Part shown: piece by piece, positions 34,387-46,621 of the stretch
Position numbering within the stretch: the first letter of the stretch is position 1
Layout of the letters: every line of letters begins with the position of its first letter
Assembly (NCBI GenBank): GCA_026225945.1
Contig: JAMJFZ010001134.1
Coordinates: 248,001-312,000 of the forward strand
Direction of reading: 5' to 3'
DNA from: Cricetomys ansorgei
Lineage: Eukaryota > Chordata > Mammalia > Rodentia > Nesomyidae
Length of the DNA: 64,000 nucleotides
Notes under the pieces: generated by a model
Database searches by the model: none
What the model was told of the DNA's origin: nothing
What the model saw: only the letters and a program-made list of their open reading frames with translations
Position numbers and translations under genes: made by a program

Positions 34387-34640
34387 GATGATGATGAAGA
34401 TGAAGATGAAGATAAGATAAAGATAAAGATAAAGATAAAGATAAAGATAAAGATAAAGATAAAGATAAAGATAAAGATAAAGATACAGAGAGATAGAATG
34501 AGAGGAAATTTGCTGTGAAATTTTTGGTGTATTTGCCTGCACCTTGGTGGTCAAATCCATTCTTTCAAATAACAGCTCTATGGCCTCTCACTCCTGATCC
34601 TTGGTTCTAGGCCAATGGAGAGAAGGGGTAAAGAAAGCAT
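31940..34640 (+). repeat. Recurrent module, copy M3
   Basis: Landmarks in order: GGCTGGGGAGAGGAGATAGG, GCTCATAATGATTGCCTGCC, ACTAGATTCTCACAGGTACAC near 32280, a weakened CTCF-like word at 32649-32665, GGAGCATTCCCTTGGG, the TTTTATCCATTTCACTC pyrimidine tract near 33630-33740, and tetranucleotide microsatellites at the end. It has more divergence from M1 and M2 than they have from their paralogues. Confidence 0.75.
34337..34490. repeat. (GATA)n followed by (GATAAA)n microsatellite
   Basis: About twelve GATA units run from 34337 to 34385, then a few GATGAA units and about fourteen GATAAA units to 34480 or so. The Tyr/Leu and Ile/Phe-rich minus frame is an artefact. Confidence 0.97.
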
Positions 34641-34929
34641 GATAGTTTTCTGTGAGGATGTCTTACTTTGCTATGAAGTTGCTTTTTGGGACTGCGGTGT
34701 GGTTGTGCTACAGGCATCCTGGAGGGACCAGTTAGGACAGTGTTTTTTTCTTTTGTGTCTAGATGCCAGTAGATCCACTTGAATCACTTAAGAAAGCTCT
34801 AAGTTACCTGTTTGCCTATCCCTATTCACATGAAGAGATATATTTTCAGAGGACACAGAATGATCTATATTTGAGAGCACCTTGGGGATTTTAGAGAAAG
34901 ACAACGTAGCCAAGTATCGTGATTGGTGC

Positions 34930-36055
34930 CCTCTTGTTTGGGTGTAGTGTGAATTGGTTTTTGGGCTGTGGAGAGGAGATAGGTTATGACACACCTTGAC
35001 ATAACTCATAATAGTTGCGTGACAATGCCAGGACACAGTTATTATTGGGTCTAAGCCCACTATCAATAGGCCAGTGGGTAAGTGGGACGAAATGTCTATT
35101 CTTTACACATATCCTTTCCCCACAACACGTTCTTTCACTTCCTGCCTCTTCAACTGAATTTGTACATGGATGCTCCTGGCTTCAGGTGGCTCCTGCTATG
35201 TTTGAACTTTGGGAGCATCCACAGAACTCATATGGAAGTTTTCCTGAAGGCACTAGCTTTGATTCATGTGCAAGTAGATGAAAGCATTGGGGTGGACTTT
35301 CTCATCACCCATCTGATTTAGGGGTCTGACCAGAGCAACTGGATTATCACAAGTACACACAGACACCATTTTGCTTTGCCATTTGTTCATCAAGGGTGTC
35401 TTCTTTTGCTATATTGGAAGGCAGTTCTATGCCTAGGACCCCAATGAGGTTGAAGCCTCTTCTTGAGGCTTCTGCCCTCCTTCCCATGTAAATGCAGCTT
35501 TTTGATAACACTACCTTGCTGCTGTATGGGCCCAGCTTTAGCCTAGGATGACCTTGTTGTCAGGTAGCTTTTACCTAGAAGCTTGGTTATGGCAATGGTC
35601 AGCCAGTGTCATCACACCCAAGTCTGGCCTGGAAGCTTTAGTGATCACCTTGGTGTGTTGAGTGTAGTAGAATGCAACAGGATTTCTGGGAGGCCCAAGT
35701 CAGAATGTCCTTGTTTTGCCACAAAGTAGCAGATTCCAGTCCCTGGCACATAAGTCTATCTTTTGTGTCTGAGTACTCTCTTCTGTGCTACAGATTGTCA
35801 TGTGTTTTCTGGAGCATTCCCTTAGAACTATGAAACAGTTTCTGAGTCTCCTAGCACACTGATTTGAGGAAAGTGTTTTACAGAAATGCCATTGAGGACC
35901 CCATGGTCTGTGCCCCACAAGGCCTGAGCCTAACAAACATCCATAACCCTCTTCCTACCCTATCCTCCACATTGAACCCCCTCACCCACCTTAAAGCCAT
36001 ACCCACACAAAATTTCTTGTATCTCCAGTTGGAGATTGCCCCCAGAGAGCCAGCC
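34930..36055 (+). repeat. Recurrent module, copy M4 (truncated by L1)
   Basis: Contains GTGGAGAGGAGATAGG, ACTCATAATAGTTGCGTG, the TGGATTATCACAAGTACACAC donor-like word near 35340, an eroded CTCF-like word (35719-35735) and GGAGCATTCCCTTAG. It ends in the antisense L1 at about 36050, and the rest of the module is missing. Confidence 0.7.
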
Positions 36056-39000
36056 CAGATCACTAAAGATATTGAATATTACTTTAAGTATTTCTCAGCC
36101 ATTTGAGGTTCCTCTTTTGTAAATTCTTGGTTTATATATAAACCTCATTTTTAATTAGGTTATTTGTTTTGTTGACCTGTAGTTTCTTGCATTTTTATTT
36201 ATTTTGTACATTTGGTCCCAACTGTAAGTAGAGTTGATGAATATCTTTCCTCATTCTGTAGGTTTCAGTTTTTGCCTATTGACAATGTCTTTTTTCCTTA
36301 AAGAAGCTTGTCAGTTTAATGAGATCCTCTTATTAATCTTTGATCTTAATTTCTTATCTTGTGGTGTTCTGTTAAAAAGTTACCTTCTGTGCCACTGCTC
36401 TCAATTCCATTCCTCATTTTGTCTTCCATCAGATTGATTGTACCAGGATTTATAGTGATATCTTAGATCCATTTTGACTTGAGGTTTGTACTCAGTGGTA
36501 GATATGGATCCATTTGCATGCTTCTACATCAGACATCCAATTAGACCAGTACCATTTGTTAAAGCTGCTTTTTTTGTCATTGTATGTTTTTGGCTTCTTT
36601 ATCAAAGATAAAAAATCCCTAGGTATCTGGATGTATATCTGGAAACTTTACTCAGTTCCATTATTTGTCATGTGTGTTTTTTGTGACAACACCATTCAGT
36701 TTTTTTTACTATGTCACTGTAGTACATATTGGGACCATGGATGTTGATACCTCTAGAAGTTCAATTATTTTTCAAGATTATTTTAGCTGTCCTAAGTTTT
36801 TTTGCTTTTCCATATGAAGTTGTGTAATGTTCTTTTCATGTCTAGAAAGAATTGTATTGGGATTTTGATAGGGATTTCACTGAATCTCTTGATTACTTTT
36901 AATGAAATGGCCCTTTTTACTATGTTAATACAACCCACACAAGAAAACGGGATATCTTTCCATCTTTTGAGATCTTCAATCATCCTTTTCAAGGATATAA
37001 TGCTTTTGTCATTCAAGTCTTTCACTTGCTTGATCGCCCAAGATCCCTTACGTTATTTGTAGCTATTGTGGAGAATACTGTTTATGTCATTTCTTTCTCT
37101 GTCCATTTGTCATTTATACATAGGAGGGCTACAGAATTTTTTGAAATTATCTTGTATCTAGCTACTTCACTGAAGTTGTTTTATACCTATAGGAGTTCTC
37201 TAATCCAGTTTTTGAGGTCATTTATGTATAATATAATATCATCTGCAATTAAGGATATTTGGAATTTTTTCTTTTAAATTCATATTCCCTTGATGTCCAT
37301 CTGTTGTCTTATTGATCTAACTAGAACTTTAAGTAGTATATTGAATATGTAAACATGGATGGAACAACCAGGTTTTGTTCCTGATTTTAGTGGAATTGCG
37401 TTGAATTTATTGCTATTTCCATTTATTAAATGGAATTTCTCTATTTAATTTTGTGTTGCAGTAGGCTTGGTGTTTATTGCCTTTATTACATTTCGAAATG
37501 GCCTTAGTATCCCAAGTTTCTCCAATGGGTTTTTATGAAGGGTTGTTGATTTTGTCAAAAGCGTTGTCACGATCTAGTGAGATGATCATGTACGTTTTTT
37601 CTATCAATTTGTTTATGCAGTGTCACTGCATCATAAATCACATTCGTAAAGCACTGTCTGATTTTCCTATGGTGAACCATCTCTTCATCTCTGAGATCAA
37701 GCCTCCTCAATCATGGTGGAAAATCTTTTTAATGTTTTTTGGATGTGTTTTGTGAATATTTTAATGAGTACATTTGCATGTATGTTCATGAGAGCCATTG
37801 CCATATAATTCTCTTTCTTTGCTGAGTCTTGTGAGGTTTGCTATGAGCATAACTGTGGCCTCACAGATTGATTTTGTAAGAATTCATTCTGTATCTATTT
37901 TGAAGAATAACTTGAGGAATTTCGGTGTTAACTCTTTAAATATCTGATAATTCTGAGCTTAAATCATTTGGCTCTGGCCTTTTATTGATTATAAGTCCTT
38001 TACTGCCCTCTTGTATTTCCTTGAAATTATAGGTGTATTTAAGTTATTTATCTGATCTTGATTCAGTTTTTGTAGGTGGTACCTAACGAGAAAATTTTCA
38101 TTTCATTTGGATTTTACAATTTCGTGGAGTACACTTTTTTAAGGTATGACCTATTGATTCTTTGGATTTCTACAATGTGTATAGATATATCCTCCTTTTT
38201 CTGGTTTTATTGATTTATACATTGTTTCTCTGTGTTTTAATTAGTTTAGCTAGGTGTTTGTGTACCTTGTTGATTTTGACAAAGAACCAGGTCTTTGTTC
38301 CATTGATTCTTTGAATTGTTCCCTTCATTTCTATTTTGTTGATTCCAGCCCTCAGTTTGATTAATTCTTGACATCTACATTTTTGGGTATACTTTCTTCT
38401 TTTTCCTTTAGGTCTTTCAGATATGCTCTTAATTTGCTAGTATATGAAGTCTCCACTCTTTTTCTGGTAAACATTTTGTAATATGAATTTTCTCTTTATC
38501 ATAGCTTTTATCATGTACCGTAATTTTGGATATATTTTAGAGTCATTTTCATTGAATTCAGGAAATTCTTTAATTTCTTCCTTTATTTCTGTCTTGACCC
38601 ACTTGTCATTAAGTAGAGAGTTCTTGAGTTTCCATGATTTTGTAGGCCTTTTGCTGTTGCTGTCGTTGAAGCTGTACATTAATCAATGGTGATCTGATAG
38701 GATGCAGGGGGTTATTTCAATTTTCCTGTATGTATTGAAGATTGCTTTGTGACCAATAATGTGGTCAATTTTAGAATGTTCTGTGACATGTTGAGAAAAA
38801 GATGTATTCTTTTGTCTGGGTGAAATATTCGGTAAGTATCTGTCATGTCCATTTTGTTTATAATATTTGTTAGCGTCAGTATTTCTCAGTCATTTTTGTA
38901 TGGATGGGTTGTCAGTCGTTGAGAATTGGGCTTGTGAAATCTCCCACTATCAGAGTGTGAGGGTCTCCCACTATCAGTGTGTGAGGGTCAATGTGTTTAT

Positions 39001-39407
39001 TTAAATTTTACATTGTTTTATTTACAATTGTTGGAGCCTTTTACAAATTTTAGGGGCATAGGTATGAAGAATTGCAATGTCATATTTGTGGATTTTTGAT
39101 TTAATAAATATGAAGTGTCCTTCTCCATGTCTTCTAATTATTTGTGGATAATAGAAATGGCTACACCTGTTTGATTCTATTATCCATTCGCTTGGTCAAA
39201 CTTTTCCCAATGCTTTACTCTGAGGTAATATTTACCTTTGTGGTTGAGGTGGGTTTCCTGTATGCAGCTGAAGGCTGGATTCTGTTTTGAAATCCATTCT
39301 ATTAGTCTATCTCTTTTTGTTGGGAATCATTAATCTTGTCACCATTAATATTGAAAGATCTCAATAACCAATGATACTTAGCTCCTGTTATTTTGTAGTT
39401 ATTGTTG

Positions 39408-39448
<41 letters not shown>

Positions 39449-39980
39449 AATTCTTTTGAATTTGCGGTGTGAGATTATTTCCTGGGATTTCCTGATTGTA
39501 GTGAATCTCCGTGTTTTGGAGTTTTTATTCTACTCCCTTCTGTGGGCGGGGTTTGTTGAAAGGTATTGTTATTTGATTTTATCATGAAATATTTTGATTT
39601 CTCAGACTATACTTGATAGTTTTGCTTGAAATAATAGTCTGGCTGGCATCTGTGTTCCCTTAGAATATGCAGTTTTTCTGTTTGCTGTTAGACATTATTG
39701 TATATATTAAGAAGTTAGGTGTGATTCTAATAGATTTACATTTGTATGCCATTTGTTGTTTTCTCTTGTAGTTTTTAGTATTCTTTGTTTGCTTTCTATT
39801 TTCAGTGGTTTCACTTGTATGTGGCAAGAGGACTTGCTTTTCTGGTCCAGTCTAATTAGTATTCTTTAAGCTTCTTGTATTTTTATATGCATCACTTTCT
39901 TTATATTTGGGAAGTTTTGTTCAATGATTTTGTTGATTATTTTATATCTATAAACTTTCTGAGTTATCTAAGTCCTGTAA
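36055..39980 (-). mobile_element. Long antisense L1 (LINE-1) relic, ORF2 region
   Basis: The whole 3.9 kb reads as L1 on the minus strand. The minus frame at 36792-37025 contains RWKDIPFSCVGCINIVKRAI and IPIKIPIQFFLDMKRTLHNF, which is typical ORF2p text. The frame at 38437-38679 has NSLLNDKWVKTEIKEEIK and EFNENDSKIYPKL, also ORF2p-like. Plus-strand text at 39240-39380 and 39830-39950 fits the antisense of more 5' L1 sequence. Frames are broken many times, so the element is dead. A (TG)n tract lies within it at 39408-39447. Confidence 0.93.
39408..39447. repeat. (TG)n microsatellite
   Basis: About 20 TG units. Confidence 0.97.
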
Positions 39981-40069
39981 TGAACTAGCCAAACAGTCTA
40001 CCACCTGTGCTAAGTCTGTACAAAATTGCGTTTGTTTCTTGAAACTTGTCTGGGAAATTATTTTTAAAT

Positions 40070-40335
40070 ATCTTGTCATCAAGCTTAGCAGCAAGAGCCT
40101 TTATTGCTGAAAGAATGCACTGGCTCTTTTCTGTGGGACTCTTCCCTTCAGAAGTTGCCCAAATTCGTGAATCTCTACACCTTCAATGACTCAGCTCTCA
40201 CCAAGCCAACATATATAAGTCTGAGGGCTACATCTGTTGGACGTACAGTCCCTCATGATGTTGTACAGATATCAGATAACAGCCGAGAACAAACAGCTGC
40301 AAGAAACGCACCTTCCTTGGCTCCACAACTCTGAA
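40070..40335 (-). mobile_element. Possible solo LTR fragment, antisense
   Basis: On the minus strand a TATATA-like box (near 40210 on the plus strand) is followed about 110 bp later by AATAAAGGCTCTTGCTGCTA, resembling the polyadenylation signal and R region of rodent endogenous retroviral LTRs. No internal retroviral genes lie beside it. The identification rests on layout and a short motif only. The plus-strand 76-residue frame over it is not supported. Confidence 0.35.
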
Positions 40336-40739
40336 TTCCCATGGTTAGATGCAGAAAATAGAAGTCTAATTTGCCTTTATATCACATCTTCCCACTACTG
40401 ACTTCACAATGAAATAAATGGCAAAATGCTGGTGGTTGAAAAAATCTGATTTCACAGTAATTGAATACCATTTGTTGTCATGATCATATGCCACTGAGAC
40501 ATTGAAGGTGGCTACATGTGGTTTAAGCCTAGGAAAAGCTAAACAGATAAAAATAGAAAGTACCATGGGTATATATTCAACATAGAGACACCACGTGGGA
40601 TAGATAGCTGAAGGACCTTATATGTTCAAATACACTGGAAGGAAATTTTTTTTAATTTAAAAGTATGCAACTTTGTGTTCTTTGTTTGAGTTATTCAATT
40701 ATTTATTTACTTATGTAACATGGTATCATATATTCAATA
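40336..40739. other. No gene seen
   Basis: AT-rich; no motif or repeat recognised. Confidence 0.5.
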
Positions 40740-40920
40740 CTGGCCTTTACTTTATTATGTATATGTGACCACCTTGAAATCCTGATCCTCTTACCTGTCC
40801 CTTTCCAATGCTAAGGTTAAATGTATGTTCCATGATACATAGTCAGGTCAGTGCTGGGGATCAACCCCAGAGCTTTGTGAAAGCTAGGCCTGTACTGAGC
40901 TACGTGTCCAGCCCATATTT
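40740..40920 (-). mobile_element. B4/ID-like SINE remnant
   Basis: CAGTGCTGGGGATCAACCCC, GAAAGCTAGGCCTGTACTGAG and CTACGTGTCCAGCC are the reverse complement of the tRNA-like ID/B4 head. The preceding text resembles an antisense B1 part, as in B4 elements. Confidence 0.75.
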
Positions 40921-40959
40921 TTGAATCATTTTTTTATGAATTTACATTTTGTTTATGTG

Positions 40960-41145
40960 TTTTTTTTGAGTGAGCATGTGCCATAAGTATGTGATGTAAG
41001 AGACCAGAAGTGAGCTCCAGAATCCCTGCATCTGGAGTTACAAGTAGTTGAGAACCAAGCGTTGTTGGTGTTGGGAACTAAATTTGGGTATTCTGGAAAA
41101 GCAGAAATTATTCTTAACCATTAAGCCACTTTTCCTGGCCTATCT
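40960..41145 (-). mobile_element. B2/B3-like SINE remnant
   Basis: Antisense B2/B3 text: GACCAGAAGTGAGCTCCAG, GGAGTTACAAGTAGTTGAG, GTTGGGAACTAAATTTGGG, TTCTTAACCATTAAGCCAC and TTTTCCTGGCC. Confidence 0.85.
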
Positions 41146-42570
41146 TTTGATTCTCGATGCCCATAGTATACTGGATATTGAAATTGAAGGCTGGCTTTAA
41201 TCTACAGCCAGATGAACCTCAGGCCAAATGACATTTTCTGTTGTGATTTTGTTTATTTTTTGTTGGTATCTAGTTTACTCTAAGATGGAAATGATTTTTC
41301 CACCTAGATAATTGTCCAAGGTCAGATACTTGGTGTGTAGCAGGGGAGGAGTGAAGTCTTTAAAACTAACTAAATCCTTCCAAAGTACCAGGCATGCCCT
41401 TGCTGTGAGACACAGGTCTAATGTATAACTCATTTTGCAGTAGAAAATTCAAAGTAGTAGATGAAGGAACATTGTGAGATACAGTGAAAAATACTTTCCT
41501 TAATTGATTACAGTTGGACACACCTAGTAATTACAGTTATACTTCATCAATGACTACATTAATAATGCAGAGTTGGTCATACTGCTACTGTGCAGTTTTG
41601 CTAACTGTATAATACAATATGTCTGTGACATATTACTATTGTTGACAATATTATTGAGTGGGAGGTTGTTTGCCATCCTTTCAGAGCAATCACAGAGATA
41701 TCAGAGGTAAACACTTGATATGAAAAATATAGACACTAAAGATACTGGTATAATCCTCTCTGTTTGCTAAAAGGCATACCATAGAGTGTATTTTCTGCTC
41801 AGTTCCAGATGCTATTTATTCTGAAAATCTTGAATATTGGCATTAGATAAAAAATATACTCAGGTTACATAGATGTATCAGCAGTTGAGAACACTGATTA
41901 GTCTTCCAAGGAAACTCTACCACCTGTGTACATCTATGCACAAGCAAACATGTACATCTATACTCACTTCCCCCACATGTGTATACACACACACACACAA
42001 ACACACACACACACGTTTCAATTGACAATAATAGAGTTTATAGGAAAAAATCTTGCTACTTTCTCTGTATATCTCAAACTTCTTCATCTTCAAGCTGTGG
42101 ACTGAAAATACTTTCTTGAAGATGAACTTTCTCTCTTTTTTGATGCATCCTGTCACTAAGAATTTCTGTACTTCCTTTCTTCATTTTGGGAATACTTCAA
42201 GTCCAGTTATTTCAGTATGTTCACTTACATCCCTGCTTTAAATTGGGTTTGGGAAAAAGGGCTGCCCAACATAGAAATGGGATTTCTGGCATATACCACC
42301 TGTCTCACCCTTTAAACTGAGACTATTTTAAAATTAAAGTATTATGCATTATTACATTTAACATCTATAATTTTTGCACAACAAATTTTTGCAAAACAAT
42401 GATTTCACCATTATATACAATGCCATTAACATATCTTTTAAAATGAGGAATTATCCTTTGCCATCATCTCCTAAACAAGTTATGTTCAAAATTCTCTGAT
42501 AATCTAAAAATGCATTTTAAAAAATGATTGGTTTGTTTTAAGAGAATCTACAAGCTGTATACATTAAACT
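41146..42570. other. No gene; contains a (CA)n tract
   Basis: AT-rich. A (CA)n microsatellite lies at about 41985-42014. Minus frames through it (Val/Cys alternation) are artefacts of the tract. Confidence 0.7.
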
Positions 42571-42685
42571 TTTATTGGATATAGAATTTTAGTATGTAGC
42601 TCTAGCTTGTCTAGAATTCCCAATGTAGACCAGGTTGTCCTGAAACTCACATAGATCCATTCCACTGTGCCTAAGGACTGCAATG
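42570..42685 (-). mobile_element. Degenerate B1-like SINE
   Basis: TATGTAGCTCTAGCTTGTCTAG, CAATGTAGACCAGGTTGTCC and TGAAACTCACATAGATCC fit antisense B1 with heavy divergence. Confidence 0.65.
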
Positions 42686-44590
42686 ACATGGGCCATCACA
42701 ACTCTAAACACTGTTTTTATTAGGTCTCTTAAATGTTACTCACTCCCTTGCATTCATACCCTCCACTCCCCTGAAAGTCATGAAGCCCAGGTCTCAACTC
42801 ACTTTGTTTCTGAAAATAATCATGAATTCCTGATTCTTCTGCATTCACCTCCAGATTATTGCAGTTCAAGCAAGTTCCTTCTTGCCTAGGTCCCTTTAAT
42901 CTCTCTTCACATCAGTTTTCTCACTTCCTTTCTTGCCTTGAAGAGAAATCAGGGAAGTTGCCCTGTGGCATACTTTACCTTCTGAATTAGTCTGAATGCT
43001 TCAGTGCAATGGTGATTAACTTGGTTCCTATCCACTATGTTTCTTATAAAGTATCAGTTGGACACTGCCTTGCTGGATTCAATGGTTTGGGTTAACACAA
43101 TTTCTTTGAATTATTTACATCAGTAGGGATACAGTATCTTTATTTCTTCCTTCATTGGCCAGATGGGTCTCCATGTGGAGAGTCCAGTCCAATATTCTTA
43201 AAAATGTTGGTTCATCCTTTACAATTACCACAAAGGTCAAGATTTCCAGGAGGACAGCTGCAATCAGTGTTAAGATTGCCTTCTAGGCATTGTTTTCCCT
43301 TTTAATGCAAGCTTTCTACCCAAGGAGATTTCAAATGGGAGATGGAAGATGTAGACCGAGGCCTACTTGTAATCCATGGTAGAGGCTATATTTCAGAGAG
43401 CCCCTGAAGTGAATAGGGGTCATGTGTACTCTCTTATTTCCCTGGGGAGGAATCAAAGATTTAAACGATGAAAAATAAATGGTAGAGTATGGCATGTATG
43501 CACTTAATGTACAACAGAACATCTACTTCTTCTCCTTCCATTTATTTGCCTATGGTAGATTGTCCCATTCACTCAAACTATTTACAGGTGCCTAGGTTGG
43601 TGCTTGTATAACCAAGAAGAGGAATCTGTATATGTGTGCTCTGTTTGCTTCTCATGTGTCTGAGCAATGAAGATCTTTGATTGCTAAACATGTGTACAGC
43701 ATCTGATCTGTAAATTTAGTTCCATAGCCTGCTCCTTGTGAAACTTCTGAGCATTCAACATGCAAATTCTTTAGTCGTCAGAAACACAGAAGCTCCCTGA
43801 ATTCAGGTTCGCACAGAAATCGGACAGGATATCTGCAAGGAAGCAAGACTTTGGCCTTTTTCTCTGGGCATCACAAAAGATCTCAATACTGAGGAGATAG
43901 CCTCTACAAATTCAGTTGTAAAGGAGGTGGAGTTAGGTGGCCTGCTGGATAATGAAAGCATTCTCCAAATGAAAATTTCAATTTCCTAAGATATCAGAGA
44001 TAAAAATCTGTCTTCTTTTCCTGTGGCACAAAAGCTATGGGAGCATGGGGTTTCTGAGGATGGATGCCATTTTATGTATTGTTTGTGTATGTGTGTGTTT
44101 CTGTGTTTGTGTGCTAGGAGAAGTATTCAAAACATTATTGCTATGCACTGTCTGAGTTTTAATCCTTGGGAGACTTCTGTCTTCTGAGTAGTAGCAGACA
44201 GCACAAGGGGTAGATTTGGTAGTGAGGGGAGATGGAAGGAGCTGGGAGAAATGGTGGGAGGGAGAAAGATGTTCTGGATGTATTATATGAAGTAATAAAA
44301 GCAAATTAAATACTTGAAAACATGCAGAATGAATGTTGTGCAAAAAAAGGTGTGAATAAAAATGAGAAAGTTTTTCTTTTCTGCAAACTTTTATAATAAA
44401 ACTAGATTCTGGTGGTAAACCCAGTTTACTTGATCTGCATCAATTTTAAATTTTATTTATTAAATCTATGCTAAAACAAAAAGAAGAAACATACAAATAC
44501 CACCTTTACTGAATTGCACCTTGCTGCTTGGGTTCAGTTTCACTAATAAAGGATGATATATTGGGATATGAGGAACTTGTTTTGTTTGTT
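42686..44590. other. No gene seen
   Basis: AT-rich sequence of normal complexity with a short TG-rich patch near 44083-44115. Frames reach 102 codons on the minus strand (44035-44343) but have no supporting feature. Confidence 0.5.
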
Positions 44591-45470
44591 TTTTTGAGAT
44601 GAGAGCAGCTGAGTAATGTCCATGGCACAAGAATGTTGTTTAGTCTCCAGACTGGTGGTATTGGAGCATGAAATATATCTAAGAGCTCATCAATATAATG
44701 AATGGCATAGTAATGCATCAACTTGGTTGTATGATATACTAGTGTTTGTAGGTAAAAGTGTGATAGGAAAAATAAATAGTTTCCAACTCATAAGGAAATA
44801 TGTTCTGTGGATAATCTAAAGACATATATACTGATGTGTCAAGAGTAGGTGGGGTCTTAGTAGCACTAATAACAGTAGTAGACTGTGATAACCTGTGAGA
44901 TCATAATGGTTGCTTGTAAAAACCCAGTGAGATTCTTGTGGTCTCTTCTCATCTGGACAACAAGCATGGGACAGGTAAGATGTAATATCTTCTTTGGATA
45001 TGTTACTTTTCAAGATCAGTTTCCTCTACAACTTTTCACTTTAGTATATGCTGGTGGTAATTCTTCCACTCAAACCACAGCCCAAGCCCTGGAATCTGCC
45101 CTGGAGCTAGCAGTAGGACCCAAGGCATGGATACCTGATAACATAGGTACAGTCTGTGGAAAAGCTAATCAGTATGGAGTAGGAAGCTAAGATGTCCATA
45201 ACATGGTGAGTTTATATTGGGTAAATTTCTTCAACAAGATTTGAAGCTATTCCTTAAAGTAGTTCCTGGTAAAGGAGGTAGTCATTCCTTCTTGTATGGA
45301 AGCTGCCGATCTTCTTCTATCTGAATGTCTCTAAAAGCCTGAATTCACAGTGTCATTACCACATGAGAAGACTGCATTGTGGCTCACACTTGAGCCTGGT
45401 GTTCCAATGACTTCGGAGGGTCCTTTACTAACATTAAAGTCAGGGTGTTGCAGTTGCATGTTGAAAAATC
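44590..45470 (+). repeat. Diverged module relative, copy N1
   Basis: Aligns with 47255-47900 and, inverted, with 5230-5764. Shared order: AGGAAAAATAAATAG, GAGTAGGTGGGGTCTTAG, ATCATAATGGTTGC, ACAACAAGCATGGGACAGGT, then the protein-like exon and AGTTCCTGGT. The ATCATAATGGTTGCC and ATG(G)GACAGGT(A/G)AGATG words tie it to the larger modules at 21-36 kb and 51-64 kb. Confidence 0.8.
44885..45190 (+). CDS. Protein-like exon of unknown family, copy N1
   Basis: This is a 101-residue plus frame. Its second half (VTFQDQFPLQLFTLVYAGG, then ALESALELAVGPKAW and VCGKANQYGVGS before the stop) aligns with the 68-residue frame at 47486-47692 for about 55 codons without an indel and with the same stop. The third copy, inverted near 5.6 kb, has a nonsense change. 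The first part crosses a GGACAG/GTAAGA donor-like site at about 44971, so the true exon boundary is uncertain. No signal peptide or known domain is visible. Most differences between copies change the amino acid, which argues for relaxed or diversifying evolution, not strict conservation. Confidence 0.3.
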   Translation: MITCEIIMVACKNPVRFLWSLLIWTTSMGQVRCNIFFGYVTFQDQFPLQLFTLVYAGGNSSTQTTAQALESALELAVGPKAWIPDNIGTVCGKANQYGVGS

Positions 45471-46109
45471 TTGGTTATGCCTCTGTGCCCTGAGTCATTG
45501 GTTTTTTTCCTGAGGTTTCTGGACTCTATTTCTTCTATGAATTGTGTTTCCTTTTCTCTATTGATGTTGTCTGGGGTTATTAAAATGGACCCATTCCAAG
45601 TAGCTAGTGTCTCAGTTACTTTTATATAACAATGCTGTACAATCTTTAATACTATGCCCCTCCCATTTATTCTCTCTGGGAGATTCATCTCTTGCCAGAA
45701 TAGCCTAAAGTAATGACTGTGTACTCATTTGGGTTTCGTTTGGTGGGCAGCAAATTGATGTTTTGTTCAGAGGAGGTACCAGTATGTGGCTATAATTTTA
45801 ATCCATCATGGGATTCTACATAATATAATGTAGTGAGCCAGAATGTTTTAGTAATGCACACATTTTCTGGTTTTCACATCAGAGCATGAGATGCAGGGAG
45901 ACTGCTTCCTCTATGATAGGACGTGGGGACATTTATCTTAAGATTTCTAAGGAATTTAATACATAGCGACCTTCTTGTTTACTTCAGTCTCCCGAAGCCA
46001 GGAACTGTCTAAAATACCTTACCAAGTACACGAGAAAACACAATCAACTCAATTCCATTGCTATCCCTGTTAGAACTGATGTATAAGAGGAGCAGCCAAT
46101 GATAGTATT

Positions 46110-46450
46110 TTTATTCAGGTTGGACAGAAATAGAAATGTGGGGGATTTGGAAGCACAGGGACCAACCTTTTCTGAGGTCTGGAAAATGACTCCACAGGCA
46201 TGGGTATCCTGATATTCTGGAAGGTAGGAGCCACACAGCTCTCACATCTCTTTGGAAGGAGTGCCTTATAGGAAGTTATCCTGTCTTTCAGGAATTCAGG
46301 CATCACACAGCTCTGGCAGCTTATGGGCAGGGAAGGCTTCCCCACCTGAGCTGGAATGTGCCAATGTAACAAGTCCTCTCAGCTCTGCTCTGAGGGAAGA
46401 ACTTCCCTAGTGTTGCAGCTCCAAAGAGATATCCTAACCTAACATAAATG
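46110..46450 (-). mobile_element. Possible LTR-like fragment
   Basis: On the minus strand the segment has AGAGCAGAGCTGAGAGGAC and AGCTGTGTGGCTCC repeated in variant form, and an AATAAAAATAC word near 46114, reminiscent of a rodent LTR. There is no target-site duplication I can identify. This is a weak call. Confidence 0.2.
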
Positions 46451-46481
46451 TTGAAGCTGTGTTGACGTGTTATTTTCAGTT

Positions 46482-46563
46482 TCTTCTCTTCTCTTCTCTT
46501 CTCTTCTCTTCTCTTCTCTTCTCTTCTCTTCTCTTCTCTTCTCTTCTCTTCTCTTCTCTTCTC
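46482..46563. repeat. (TTCTC)n microsatellite
   Basis: About sixteen perfect TTCTC units, followed by a short module fragment (CCCTGTAATGGACTGCACC to 46620) that runs into L1. Confidence 0.98.
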
Positions 46564-46621
46564 ACACACTTCTATACCCATACAACCTTGTTGTGATCCC
46601 CTGTAATGGACTGCACCTAGA

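Noticed and set aside
34237..34560. 107-residue Tyr/Leu and Ile-rich minus frame
   Set aside because: It translates (GATA)n and (GATAAA)n microsatellites.
36514..37755. Plus-strand frames over the L1 relic
   Set aside because: They are antisense to L1 ORF2, which is recognisable on the minus strand.
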